64,000 nucleotides of DNA from Deltaproteobacteria bacterium HGW-Deltaproteobacteria-18 (lineage in GTDB: Bacteria > Desulfobacterota > Desulfovibrionia > Desulfovibrionales > Desulfomicrobiaceae): contig PHBE01000017.1 in assembly GCA_002841885.1 (NCBI GenBank), positions 1-64,000 of the forward strand, in the 5' to 3' direction. Below are positions 8,198-17,094 of this stretch, piece after piece. Position numbers and translations under genes: made by a program. A model generated the notes under the pieces. It did no database searches. It worked only from the letters and a program-made list of their open reading frames with translations, and was not told where the DNA came from. The first letter of the stretch is position 1. Each line of letters begins with the position of its first letter.

Positions 8198-8822
8198 GAT
8201 GACCTCCGTGGTGGTGAGTGTTGATACCTCCACAGAGCATAGGTAATGCCAAAGTTGTTAACTATTTGATGTTGAACATATATATCGAAATTGCAGGATT
8301 GCCGCATGCGGTATTTGTTATTTTTTCAGCTCTTTTCTAGGCCACATTATGGCATAAATTAACATTTATGTATATTTATGCGCTGGTTTTTCTTTTCTGC
8401 CTTCTTTTACGAGGGTGGTCTGGTGCTTTTTTTATTTTGCTCTTTATTTTCAAATTGTTATATGTTTTTTCAATTTTGAAATGCGTTTGGCGGGCATGTC
8501 TCCCTCTGATCCCGTCCGGATTTTCTTTTCCGCTATTCGGATTATAAGGAAATAGTCCTTTTTTGATAAAATTATCTGCTGCGATATCTGCTGCGATATC
8601 TGCTGACGGAATGATTCTGAGTAATTTTGTACGATTTACCGAGTTCTGAGTCGCTGTTTGCCGACAAATATGTTCAATTCTACAAAACTGGGAGGATTGC
8701 TATTTGTCTATTTTTACAAAAAACGACAATTTGTCATTTTTTCTGTACGAAATTGTACTGAAACAAATTCCAGCTGTGTGGAAGTTTCTATTAACTATCT
8801 GGTATCAAATAGTTTTTTTCTG
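8198..8822. other. AT-rich intergenic region between divergent amt operons
   Basis: About 620 bp clearly richer in A and T than its surroundings. I see no credible gene. An open frame from 8704 runs into amtB but has no family similarity before the amtB start. The region holds a 12-bp tandem repeat at 8574-8605 and, just past its right end, a sigma-54 promoter. The minus-strand amt promoter must also lie here but was not recognised. Confidence 0.6.
8574..8605. repeat. 12-bp tandem repeat upstream of amtB
   Basis: The unit ATCTGCTGCGAT is repeated about 2.7 times without interruption. It contains the palindrome GATATC at each junction. It lies about 220 bp upstream of the sigma-54 promoter, a distance at which enhancer-binding activators can act. 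A regulatory role is only inferred. Confidence 0.55.
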
Positions 8823-8837
8823 TGGCACCGTCTTTGC
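8823..8837 (+). promoter_or_regulatory. Sigma-54 promoter of amtB-PII-glnD
   Basis: TGGCAC, five bases, then TTGC: GG at 8824-8825 and GC at 8836-8837 are 10 nt apart, matching the -24/-12 consensus exactly. It is 28 bp upstream of the amtB start. Nitrogen-control genes are classic sigma-54 targets, normally activated by NtrC under nitrogen limitation. Confidence 0.85.
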
Positions 8838-8865
8838 TTTAAACCGACAAAAATGGAGGTGCATT

Positions 8866-10083
8866 GTGAATCCGACAGATACTGCTTTTATCATCATTTG
8901 TGCTGCCCTGGTCATGTTCATGACCCCCGGGCTGGCCCTCTTCTACGCGGGCATGACCCGTTCCAAAAACGCCTTGGGCACCATAATGCAAAGTTTTGCG
9001 GCCCTTGGAGTCATCACCCTGGTCTGGATTTTCTGGGGATATTCCCTGTCTTTTGGTACTGACATGAACGGGCTTATCGGCGGTTTTGATTTTCTGGGCA
9101 TGGCCGGAGTGGGCATGGAGCCGCACGAGTCCATCGCCACCAATCTTCCGCACATGGTCTTCATGATCTTTCAGTGCATGTTCGCCATCATTACACCCGC
9201 GCTGATCACCGGAGCCTTTGCCGAACGCATGCGGTTTTCCGCTTTTATCATTTTCATCATCCTGTGGTGCACGTTCGTCTATGCTCCTTTGTGCCACTGG
9301 GTCTGGGGCGGCGGCTGGATGGCCCAGATGGGCGCCATGGATTTTGCAGGCGGAGCGGTCGTTCACATGAGCTCGGCCAGCGCGGCCCTGGCCGCTGCGC
9401 TCGTCATCGGCAAGCGCAAGGGCTACGGCAAGCGCTCCTTCCTGCCGCACAACCTGCCCATGACCATGATCGGCACGGCGCTCCTGTGGTTCGGCTGGTT
9501 CGGTTTCAACGCCGGCAGTGCCCTGGCCGCCGACGGCCTGGCAGGCAACGCCTTCGTGACCACTCATGTGGCGGCCGCCACGGCCATGCTTGCCTGGGTC
9601 TTCGCTGAATGGAAGTTCCACGGCAAACCCACGACCCTGGGCGCGGCTTCCGGCGCGGTGGCCGGTCTTGTGGCGATCACCCCGGCGGCAGGCTTTGTAG
9701 GCATCATGGCGTCCGTGCTGATCGGGCTTGGCGCCGGCGTGCTGTGCTATTTCGGCGTGAGCCTCAAAGCCCGCTTCGGCTATGACGACAGTCTTGACGT
9801 GGTCGGCATTCACGGCGTGGGTGGAATCTGGGGCGCGCTTGCCACGGGTCTCTTCGCCAGCCAGGCCATCAATCCCGCCGGCTTCAACGGCCTCTTTTAC
9901 GGCAATCCCGGACAGCTCTGGATCCAGTTCGTGTCCGTCGTGGCCACCTGCGCCTTTTCATTTGTGGTCTCCTATGTTTTGCTCAAGATTGTTAACGCCA
10001 TCGTGCCCATCCGTGTCACCGAAGAAGAGGAAGAGGCCGGGCTTGACGTGGCCATTCACAGCGAATCCGCTTACCAGGCTTGA
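8866..10083 (+). CDS. amtB: Ammonium transporter
   Basis: A 405-residue Amt channel starting at GTG 8866, which follows GGAGGT by 5 nt and gives a start directly before the first membrane helix (NPTDTAFIIICAALVMFMTPG). Pore histidines appear in GAVVHMSSAS and IHGVGGIWGA. Unlike the divergent amt it has no signal-like leader. It heads a plus-strand unit with a PII gene 25 bp later and glnD after that, under a sigma-54 promoter. The open frame back to 8704 is rejected as the start because it adds unrelated residues. Confidence 0.93.
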   Translation: MNPTDTAFIIICAALVMFMTPGLALFYAGMTRSKNALGTIMQSFAALGVITLVWIFWGYSLSFGTDMNGLIGGFDFLGMAGVGMEPHESIATNLPHMVFMIFQCMFAIITPALITGAFAERMRFSAFIIFIILWCTFVYAPLCHWVWGGGWMAQMGAMDFAGGAVVHMSSASAALAAALVIGKRKGYGKRSFLPHNLPMTMIGTALLWFGWFGFNAGSALAADGLAGNAFVTTHVAAATAMLAWVFAEWKFHGKPTTLGAASGAVAGLVAITPAAGFVGIMASVLIGLGAGVLCYFGVSLKARFGYDDSLDVVGIHGVGGIWGALATGLFASQAINPAGFNGLFYGNPGQLWIQFVSVVATCAFSFVVSYVLLKIVNAIVPIRVTEEEEEAGLDVAIHSESAYQA

Positions 10084-10108
10084 TTTGCCAACCACTTGAG
10101 GAGGAATC

Positions 10109-10447
10109 ATGAAACGAGTTGAAATAATCACCCGGCCCTACAAGCTGGACGAAATCAAGGAAGCCCTTACGGGCATGGGCATACAGGGCATGACGGTCAC
10201 CGATGTTCGGGGCTTTGGACGCCAGCGCGGCCACAAGGAAGTTTATCGCGGGGCCGAGTATCAGGTCGATTTCGTGTCCAAGGTCAAGATCGAGATCGTC
10301 ATCGATGATGAGATGCTTGACCAGACCCTGGATGTCATCCAGCAGGCCGCCAAGACCGGCAAGATCGGCGACGGCAAGATCTTTGTCTCCACCATCGACA
10401 ACGCCATCCGCATCCGCACCGGAGAGTCCGGCGGATCGGCTCTTTAG
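10109..10447 (+). CDS. PII nitrogen regulatory protein (GlnK/GlnB type)
   Basis: A 112-residue canonical PII protein: [21 protein letters not shown] with Tyr51 present in the T-loop, and the C-terminal [11 protein letters not shown]...IRIRTGE signature. Tyr51 is the residue uridylylated by GlnD, which is encoded immediately downstream. An AGGAGGA site precedes the ATG at 10109. Linkage to amtB suggests a GlnK role (block of the channel in ammonium excess), but GlnB and GlnK are not separable from sequence here. Confidence 0.93.
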   Translation: MKRVEIITRPYKLDEIKEALTGMGIQGMTVTDVRGFGRQRGHKEVYRGAEYQVDFVSKVKIEIVIDDEMLDQTLDVIQQAAKTGKIGDGKIFVSTIDNAIRIRTGESGGSAL

Positions 10448-10451
10448 AAAC

Positions 10452-10469
10452 GGGCAGCTTCGGCTGCCC
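10452..10469 (+). other. UUCG tetraloop hairpin between PII gene and glnD
   Basis: A 7-bp perfect stem GGGCAGC/GCTGCCC closed by TTCG, with the C(UUCG)G arrangement that makes very stable RNA hairpins. It starts 5 nt after the PII stop and ends 9 nt before the glnD ATG. There is no poly-U tail, so it is more likely to adjust relative expression or RNA stability than to terminate fully. Confidence 0.6.
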
Positions 10470-10478
10470 ATTCTCGCC

Positions 10479-12980
10479 ATGAGCATCGAAACCTTACGCC
10501 AGGCCCGGGATCTTTACCGCAATGTGGACGCGGACCCGGGCCATTCTCCTACCTGGTTTTCCGCACGCATGGATGAGTGGGTGCGCACGGCCTGTCAAAC
10601 CCGCCTCGCTCCGGGCGGTAAGACGCTGGTCCTTGCCCTTGGCGGGTATGGCCGCGGCCAGCTTTTTCCCTTCTCCGACATCGATCTTCTGGTCTGTCTG
10701 CCTGAATCAGGCGCTCCCGATCCTCAGCTTTTGGCCGAGGATCTTTTTGTCCCGCTTTGGGACAGCGGCTTTGACGTCGGCCACGGCATCAGGACCGTTC
10801 CTGAAACCATTGCCCTGGCATCCGCCGATTTTGAAGTTCTTTGTTCGCTCCTTGATGCCCGGCTTCTTTATGGCTCGGCTGATCTGTTTGCCGAATTTCA
10901 GGCCGCCTGCGCGAAGGACCTTTTCATTCCTCTGCGCAGGGAGCTTTTCAACTGGCTCGCCGGACGTCACGAAGCGCGGCACAGACAGTTCGGCGACGCC
11001 ACGCATCTTCTTTCGCCGAACCTCAAAGAGGGCCGCGGAGGGCAGCGTGATCATCAGACCACACAATGGCTTGAAACCCTGTGCCGGATCGACGGGGAAT
11101 CGTCGCCTTTTCTTTCGTCTTCCGAGCAGGAGGCCTTGTCGCGCAGCGCCGATTTCACAGCGCTGGTCAGAGTCTCGCTGCATCGCATCAGCAAGCGCAA
11201 GAACGATGTCCTGCATCTGGAGTTGCAGCCAGAAATAGCGCAACTCATCGGCTATGGCCCGGCCGATGACCGGGACTCGGTGGAGAGTTTTCTCTCCGAT
11301 CTGCACAAGGCAATGTCCGAAACCAGGCTGCTTTGCCGCCTCTGTCTGAACAAGGTGCGAGTTTCCGCCGAAGCTTCTGAATCCAGGTCTCCCAGCGCAG
11401 AGGCGGGTCTTGATTTTTCCATTCTTGTCGCCGACCCGGCCAACATACTGGAGTTGTTCCGGCATAGCGCGCAGACCGGGATACCCATTGGCTGGCATAC
11501 CCGTCGCATCATCCAGGATCGCTTTTCCGCCCTGTCCGGGGAGCTGAACTGGCAGCAGCCGTTAGTTTCCCGTTTCGAAGAGATTCTGTGCAGCCCTCAT
11601 GCAGGGCAGGCCCTCGATCAGATGCTTGAGGTCGGCTTTTTGACCATTTTTGTGCCCGAGTTTGCGGCCGTAGAACATCTGGTTCAATTCGACGCCTACC
11701 ACAAGCTTCCCGCTGGTCCACATCTTGTCGAAACGGTGAAAAATCTCACGAAATTTGACCCGGGGCATGAATTTCTGGGTGATTTTCTCCATTCGGTGCA
11801 CGCCGATCCCTGTCTGCGTTGGGCCTCGCTGCTGCATGACATTGGCAAGGGAAACGGAGATCATGCCGTCAATGGTTCCCGGCTTTCGCGCCTCATTCTT
11901 GGCAGGATTGGATATGGGCTCGATTTTGTTCAGGAATGTGTTTTTTTGATCGAACACCATCTGCTGCTGGTGCATACGGCCACACGCAACGATCTGGGAG
12001 AGGAGTCGGTCGTCATGGATCTTGCGCAGAGACTTGGCAGCACGCGCCGCCTTGACCTTCTGACCTTGCTGACCTGGGCCGACTCCTTGGCTACCGGTCC
12101 CAAGGCCTGGAATCCCTGGATCGAAAACCTGCTGCGGGAAACTTATTTCAAGACCCGAAAAGTCCTTGAACATGGAATCATGTCCGATGAAATCCTGGTG
12201 CACAGATTGAGCACGATGCGCGATGCGTTGAGGTCCGTCCGCCCAAATCATTTTTCCATCGGTGAATTCGAACGTTTTCTTTCCGTCATGCCGGCCAGGT
12301 ACCTGATGCAGTCCGCTCCACAACGCATCATCGAGCACATAGAGCAGGTCCATGCCTTCCGGGAGCACTCGGATGACGTTCCTTTTCTTCTGTCATGGGA
12401 GCACAGGCCCAATTCAAGGTCGTTGCGCGTGACATTGGTCTCCATCGACAGGCCAGGACTCTTCGCCCGAGTCTGCGCGGCTCTGGCCCGGCATGGGATG
12501 TCCGTTCTTGGTGCTGAATTGTGCGTCTGGGATGACAAGACGGTCGTCGACGTGTTTTGGGTCACGGAACCGCTGGACATGCTCTATGCCGAGCAGACGG
12601 TGGAAGCCTTTCAATCCAGTCTCTCAGGGTTATTTGCCGACGAGAACAGGCTGGATAAGCTTCCTGTGCAGATAACCACAAGACTCAGGAAGTTTTACGC
12701 GCTGGACCGAGAACTTGTCAGTGTGCGTCTCGACAACGGCGCCTCGGATTTCCACACCGTGCTTTCCATTCAGGCCCCGGATGTGCCTGGTCTTCTGGCC
12801 ACGGTTTCGCTTTGCCTTTACCGGCTTGGCCTTGACCTCGTTTTTGCCAAGATCGCGACACAAAAAGACAAGGCCATGGACATCCTGCACATCCGCGAAG
12901 GAGGGGAGAAGATTCCCGACTCGGAGTGTGAATCCCTTGAGCGCACCCTGAGTCTGCTCATTCGCAGCCTCTACGTCTGA
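10479..12980 (+). CDS. glnD: Bifunctional uridylyltransferase/uridylyl-removing enzyme
   Basis: An 833-residue GlnD. Domains in order: a nucleotidyltransferase region with GGYGRGQLFPFSDIDLL at residues 55-71, a central helical domain, an HD hydrolase region with LLHDIGKGNGDH, and two C-terminal ACT domains that sense glutamine. The ATG at 10479 is chosen because upstream in-frame residues come from the overlapping PII reading frame. It uridylylates PII proteins when glutamine is low and removes UMP when it is high. The PII encoded just upstream has the target tyrosine; the other PII in this window does not. There is no strong SD before the start, so translation may depend on coupling. Confidence 0.92.
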   Translation: MSIETLRQARDLYRNVDADPGHSPTWFSARMDEWVRTACQTRLAPGGKTLVLALGGYGRGQLFPFSDIDLLVCLPESGAPDPQLLAEDLFVPLWDSGFDVGHGIRTVPETIALASADFEVLCSLLDARLLYGSADLFAEFQAACAKDLFIPLRRELFNWLAGRHEARHRQFGDATHLLSPNLKEGRGGQRDHQTTQWLETLCRIDGESSPFLSSSEQEALSRSADFTALVRVSLHRISKRKNDVLHLELQPEIAQLIGYGPADDRDSVESFLSDLHKAMSETRLLCRLCLNKVRVSAEASESRSPSAEAGLDFSILVADPANILELFRHSAQTGIPIGWHTRRIIQDRFSALSGELNWQQPLVSRFEEILCSPHAGQALDQMLEVGFLTIFVPEFAAVEHLVQFDAYHKLPAGPHLVETVKNLTKFDPGHEFLGDFLHSVHADPCLRWASLLHDIGKGNGDHAVNGSRLSRLILGRIGYGLDFVQECVFLIEHHLLLVHTATRNDLGEESVVMDLAQRLGSTRRLDLLTLLTWADSLATGPKAWNPWIENLLRETYFKTRKVLEHGIMSDEILVHRLSTMRDALRSVRPNHFSIGEFERFLSVMPARYLMQSAPQRIIEHIEQVHAFREHSDDVPFLLSWEHRPNSRSLRVTLVSIDRPGLFARVCAALARHGMSVLGAELCVWDDKTVVDVFWVTEPLDMLYAEQTVEAFQSSLSGLFADENRLDKLPVQITTRLRKFYALDRELVSVRLDNGASDFHTVLSIQAPDVPGLLATVSLCLYRLGLDLVFAKIATQKDKAMDILHIREGGEKIPDSECESLERTLSLLIRSLYV

Positions 12981-12984
12981 TTTT

Positions 12985-14418
12985 TCAGGAATGATTGGGT
13001 CTTCCGGTCCAGTTTTCCAGGGTCTCGGGTTCCGAGAGGCATTGGTAGCGTGGTTCCCAGTCGCACCGGGCCTTGATCTCGGCGCCGTGCTGGATGATCG
13101 AGATGGGGCGGTCCGAGCTGACCACGACAAGGATTACCTGGTCGTGTTCGGCGGTGAATCTGAGGGCGGAGTTGTATCTGGCTCCGCGGGCGCGGTTTTC
13201 CCCGGCCACGGCGCGGCCATCGAGCAGGGCGGCGAATGCGTGCAGCTTGAGGTACATCATGTCGATGTGCAACGCGCCGTCCACTTTGGCCAGCGAGGTC
13301 GCCAGATCGAGGTCCATGTGACGCTTCAGATCGAGCGGGCTTTCCAGATGCTGCCCTGAGATATTGGCCAGAGGACTCCCGAAATCGAGCACCAGGGCGC
13401 AGCCGTGTTTTCTTTCCTGGGCGCTGCGCACCAAGGTGCTGACGACCTTCATGATGGTGTAGAGCTTGTTTGAATCAAGGCTCAGTTCAAGCAGCACCTC
13501 TTCCAGTTGTACCAGATTGGCTTGTCTGGTGGAGGAGTGGAACCCCCCGTCGGAAAAGCTGCAGACGGTTTCGTCCTGAACCTTGATGAAGCCATGATTG
13601 CCGCGGAATTCGGCGGTCACGGAAAAGTCGGGCATCCTGCCCGTGCCGATGCCGATGATTTTCTGCCCGTTGCTGACCAGTTTGTGCTTGTTTCCTTCCA
13701 CGGCCTGCAGAAGTTTGCGGGTGTGTTTGAAATCCCTCATGGCCGGTCTTTCGAAATCTCCGAACGTGGCCAGATAATGGATTCTGTGTACCTGCGACGG
13801 CTCGACGAAGATGAGGTCGCCAAAGGCCCATTTTCCTTCTTCCTGGGTCTTCGAGATGTTCAGGACTGCGTCCAGTATGGGGTAGATGCGCAGCCGCGTG
13901 TCCGGGCCCAAGCTCAGATTCCTCATGTCGACGATATGATCCCGGACTGCATGGGTCGCAAAATTCTGCAGCACGTAGCCGGAGGTCTCAAGATCAGTAG
14001 TGCTCTTTGTTCCCAGATCCTGGGAGAGCAGCCTGCACCCGTACTCCAGCCAGCGCTGGGTCGGGCCGGTGGAACACATGTCGACGTGGTGCTCGCTGAA
14101 CCATGTCTGGTAGAACATGTTATGGAAATGACCGCCGCAGGCGATTATTCCGGCCAGTTCAGGGTTATCGAATTCCCCAAGATTTCTGTCTTCTGCTGCG
14201 GAAGCGCCTTGCATCCATTTTGCGTGTTTGAGAAAGATTTCCTCCAGACGCGGTTCGTGTCCTCGCAGCAGGTCGCAGGGGTCATAAATGCGCAGCGGAC
14301 TGTTTTTGTTCAGGGCATAGATCAGCGCGGCCCGGCTTGGCCCCGAGAATCGCGACAGTCCATTGCACAGGCCATCGTGAATCTGGTCGATGCATTTGAT
14401 CAAAAACAGTTCTTGCAT
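12985..14418 (-). CDS. Diadenylate cyclase (DAC/DisA_N) domain protein with variant active site
   Basis: A 477-residue protein. The C-terminal portion carries a DAC-like signature: DGA at about 380-382 and GARYNSA at about 412-418, followed by a hydrophobic VILVVVSS strand. In DisA and CdaA the second motif is GTRHRAA; here RHR is replaced by RYN. The N-terminal 300 residues match nothing I recognise and contain several histidines and cysteines (ACGGHFHNM, SEHHVDMC). If active it makes c-di-AMP from ATP. It ends 4 bp from the convergent glnD stop. Could be a divergent cyclase or a nucleotide-binding sensor without catalysis. Confidence 0.7.
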   Translation of the reverse strand: MQELFLIKCIDQIHDGLCNGLSRFSGPSRAALIYALNKNSPLRIYDPCDLLRGHEPRLEEIFLKHAKWMQGASAAEDRNLGEFDNPELAGIIACGGHFHNMFYQTWFSEHHVDMCSTGPTQRWLEYGCRLLSQDLGTKSTTDLETSGYVLQNFATHAVRDHIVDMRNLSLGPDTRLRIYPILDAVLNISKTQEEGKWAFGDLIFVEPSQVHRIHYLATFGDFERPAMRDFKHTRKLLQAVEGNKHKLVSNGQKIIGIGTGRMPDFSVTAEFRGNHGFIKVQDETVCSFSDGGFHSSTRQANLVQLEEVLLELSLDSNKLYTIMKVVSTLVRSAQERKHGCALVLDFGSPLANISGQHLESPLDLKRHMDLDLATSLAKVDGALHIDMMYLKLHAFAALLDGRAVAGENRARGARYNSALRFTAEHDQVILVVVSSDRPISIIQHGAEIKARCDWEPRYQCLSEPETLENWTGRPNHS

Positions 14419-14548
14419 GGGTATCTTCCGGTAATTTTTCTTTTTCCGCTATCGCAGGCAGTGTTTTCGGTCAACGCATCGTTTATCTGAGACCTTGCAC
14501 CCTTTTTTTCAGCGCTTAAAGTATGTCGTGAATACCAAGGAGGTATCT

Positions 14549-15097
14549 ATGCATGAAGTCAGCCTCAACCGTGTCATCACGGACTATCTCACCGGCCTGG
14601 AAATCATGGATACCACTTACGAGGATTTGCGGCAGGCGCTTGCCAGGCTGCTTGTTGAAGACAGGAAATATCCGCGTGAGAATATCCGATCGAAATATGC
14701 CCTGGATTACTCGATAAACGGTGAGCCGCATTCCGTTGCGATTGACCTGGCGGTCTTTTCCCCGGAAGGAGATCCGCTTCTGGCTCTCTTCTTCTGCCCG
14801 GGAGAGGTGGGAACCTTTGTGCGTGAGAGCGTAGCCGCGGCCCGTATTCATCTCCCGTCTCCGTTTCCGCTGGTGATCGTGACGGATTCGATGGACCTGC
14901 AGCTGATTGAGACCAAGTCCACCGAGGTGATCGGCAGCGGTTTCAATGCCGTGCCCAGATGGAGTGAGCTGCCTGCCCTTGTCCAGGCGCATCCTTGCCC
15001 ATTGCCGGGTGAAGACCGGCTGGACAAGGAGCGCAGGATACTTGCGGCCTATGATGGCTTGGGCGGCCCCTGTTGCGGAGGTGAATGCCCCGTCTAG
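14549..15097 (+). CDS. HsdR N-terminal-domain protein (orphan, HSDR_N_2 type)
   Basis: 182 residues from ATG 14549, which follows a perfect AAGGAGG site; the frame is open to 14495 but that start has no site. The stretch YPRENIRSKYALDY...HSVAIDLAVF resembles the N-terminal nuclease-like domain of type I restriction R subunits. The C-terminus has a cysteine cluster (PCCGGEC). No hsdM, hsdS or helicase domain is nearby, so it is not a restriction system. Stand-alone proteins of this kind are common in Desulfovibrio relatives, with unknown role. It overlaps the convergent hldE kinase gene by 4 bp at the 3' end. Confidence 0.75.
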   Translation: MHEVSLNRVITDYLTGLEIMDTTYEDLRQALARLLVEDRKYPRENIRSKYALDYSINGEPHSVAIDLAVFSPEGDPLLALFFCPGEVGTFVRESVAAARIHLPSPFPLVIVTDSMDLQLIETKSTEVIGSGFNAVPRWSELPALVQAHPCPLPGEDRLDKERRILAAYDGLGGPCCGGECPV

Positions 15098-16116
15098 GAA
15101 ACGGGCTGACCCTTAGGCGGGAGCGGGAACCATTTTTCCTGCTGCGCCGAAGGCCATGAGCTCAGCGTTTCGGTGAGTTCCTCTTGGGAGACGCCCACAG
15201 CGCCGACCTGACCAACCACCAGTCCGGCGGCGCAATTGGCAAGTATGCATGAACTGAGCAGATCGAGACCGGAACTCAGGCCGAGGGCTATGACCGCAAT
15301 GACGGTATCTCCTGCACCGGTCACGTCGAAGACCTTCTTGGCCGTGGTCGGCAGGTGGAAGACTCCCTGACCGGGCAGGAACACCGCCATGCCTTCCGCG
15401 CCAAGGGTGATGACCAGACTCTGCAGGTCTTGCCGGTCGATGATCCTCTTTCCCGCTTTCAGGATCTCCTCGCGGGTCGTGATCGCCATTTCAGCCCCTT
15501 CGGAGGCTTCCTTCTTGTTTGGCGTCATGCAGTAGAAATCATGGTAGTGAGGAAAATTGCATGTCTTTGGGTCCAGAATGATTTTCTGATCAGGACGTTT
15601 TCTGTCCCGCAGCCAGCGCAGGAACTCTTCGGAAATGACGCCTTTGCCATAGTCTGAAAGAATGATCGTCTCAAAGCCGTCAAGCTTGCTCTCCACCGCT
15701 TGCTGAAGAGCCGAAAATTCCTTTGCGTCGAGGGCCCGGTTCGTTTCCCTGTCCACACGCAGAATCTGCTGGTGCTGTGCCATGATCCGGGTCTTCAGCG
15801 TCGTCTCACGCGAGGCGGATCGGATAAGCTGGCTTTCAACGCCGAGCGTACCGCAGATTTCCTGGAGATTGTCTCCATAGAGGTCCTGTCCGCAAATGCT
15901 CACCAGGGTGGGGCAGCCGCCCAGGGTGGCCACGTTCTGGGCCACATTGCCCGCTCCGCCGATCTTGAAGACCTGCTCGGTGATCTTGACTATGGGCACA
16001 GGCGCTTCCGGCGAAATTCTCTCGACCAAGCCCTTCTGGTACTGATCGAGCATGATGTCCCCGATGATGAGCACCTTGGAACCGATCATGCGCGAGGCAT
16101 TGAACGCCAAGTTCAT
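15094..16116 (-). CDS. rfaE1: D-glycero-beta-D-manno-heptose-7-phosphate kinase (HldE kinase domain)
   Basis: A 340-residue PfkB-family sugar kinase: GDIMLDQYQKG near the N-terminus, the KIGGAGNVAQN substrate loop, and the catalytic DVTGAGDT motif near residue 265. The Ser-Pro-Glu-Ala-Pro-Val-Pro stretch is typical of the heptose kinase half of HldE. It phosphorylates heptose 7-phosphate at C1 on the route to ADP-heptose for LPS core. The adenylyltransferase half is a separate gene at 22644-23123. Its start overlaps the 3' end of parB by 4 bp, so it is probably cotranscribed with parB. Confidence 0.9.
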   Translation of the reverse strand: MNLAFNASRMIGSKVLIIGDIMLDQYQKGLVERISPEAPVPIVKITEQVFKIGGAGNVAQNVATLGGCPTLVSICGQDLYGDNLQEICGTLGVESQLIRSASRETTLKTRIMAQHQQILRVDRETNRALDAKEFSALQQAVESKLDGFETIILSDYGKGVISEEFLRWLRDRKRPDQKIILDPKTCNFPHYHDFYCMTPNKKEASEGAEMAITTREEILKAGKRIIDRQDLQSLVITLGAEGMAVFLPGQGVFHLPTTAKKVFDVTGAGDTVIAVIALGLSSGLDLLSSCILANCAAGLVVGQVGAVGVSQEELTETLSSWPSAQQEKWFPLPPKGQPVS

Positions 16117-16997
16117 ATTTCCTGCTCCTTGGCCATGCGTTCAAGGAAAGACGCTATTTTTTCCCTTTCTTCGTTGCTTGCGTAAGCGAACACGATTTTT
16201 CCTTTTTTGGGTGTTCCTGAGTGTTTGACGGTGAAGGTGCCAGCCAGGCTCTTGACGACACTTGCGATGTCTTCGACTACGGGCTTGGCGCGGCGAGGTT
16301 TTTCTTCTTCGACCGCTGTCTTGTTCTTGATTTTTTTGACCAGATCTTCCGTTGCGCGCACGTTCAGATTATTTTGCAGAATCTTTTCCGCCAGGACGGC
16401 CATGCTCTCGGGATCATCCAGCCCAAGCAGCGCCCTGGCGTGTCCGGCCGAGAGGGCGTTGGTCTCCAGCATGGTCTGCACTTTTTCAGGCAGTTTCAGG
16501 AGCCGCAGGCTGTTGGTGACGGCGGGTCTGCTTTTGCCGATCTTGTCGGCCAGTTCTTCCTGAGTGATCCTGAAATGCTCCTTGATCTGTCCCAGCGCCC
16601 GTGCTTCTTCGATCGGGTTGAGATCCTCGCGCTGAAGGTTTTCGATGAGCGCTATGGCCATGCTCTCGTAATCGTCCATACGCCGGACTATGCAGTCGAT
16701 GGTCTCAAGTCCGGACATGCGGCAGGCTCTCCATCGTCTCTCGCCGGCCACGAGTTCGTAGTGACCCGGGGTGGGTAGCGGCCTGACCAGCACGGGCTGG
16801 ATCAGCCCCTGGGTCTTGATGGAGGCGGCGAGTTCTTCCAGAGCCGCCTGGTCGAAGTGGTGGCGGGGCTGGTGGATGTTGGGCTCAAGTGCGTTTATGT
16901 CCAGCGTCACTATTTCTGCTTCGTGTTCGGGTTCGACATTGCGGCTTTTGATGAGTACATCAAGCCCGCGTCCGAGCCCTCTTTTTTTCATGGTCAT
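16113..16997 (-). CDS. parB: Chromosome-partitioning protein ParB
   Basis: A 294-residue ParB/Spo0J. It begins KKRGLGRGLDVLI, has the CTP-binding GERRWRA box, the ENLQREDLNPIEEA motif and a helix-turn-helix (QEELADKIGKSRPAVTN). It binds parS sites and spreads as a CTP-dependent clamp. parA lies upstream on the same strand but is separated by an opposite-strand gene (17095-17505), so the two are unlikely to share one simple operon. Candidate parS sites are at 19318, 19823 and 21202. Confidence 0.94.
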   Translation of the reverse strand: MTMKKRGLGRGLDVLIKSRNVEPEHEAEIVTLDINALEPNIHQPRHHFDQAALEELAASIKTQGLIQPVLVRPLPTPGHYELVAGERRWRACRMSGLETIDCIVRRMDDYESMAIALIENLQREDLNPIEEARALGQIKEHFRITQEELADKIGKSRPAVTNSLRLLKLPEKVQTMLETNALSAGHARALLGLDDPESMAVLAEKILQNNLNVRATEDLVKKIKNKTAVEEEKPRRAKPVVEDIASVVKSLAGTFTVKHSGTPKKGKIVFAYASNEEREKIASFLERMAKEQEI

Positions 16998-17094
16998 ACT
17001 TTACCCGCGGATGTTTGCGTCAGGGGCCGTTGACCCCTCGCGATTCGTATTTAATGACAGTTAATTGTCAAAACCTTCAACTTCCGGAGTCACA

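Noticed and set aside
8240-8500. Sigma-54 promoter for the minus-strand amt
   Set aside because: I looked for GG-N10-GC on the minus strand; nearby candidates have a spacing of 7 or 11, so none is supported.
8704-8865. N-terminal extension of amtB
   Set aside because: Open frame, but the residues do not resemble Amt leaders and they cross the sigma-54 promoter; GTG 8866 has a good SD.
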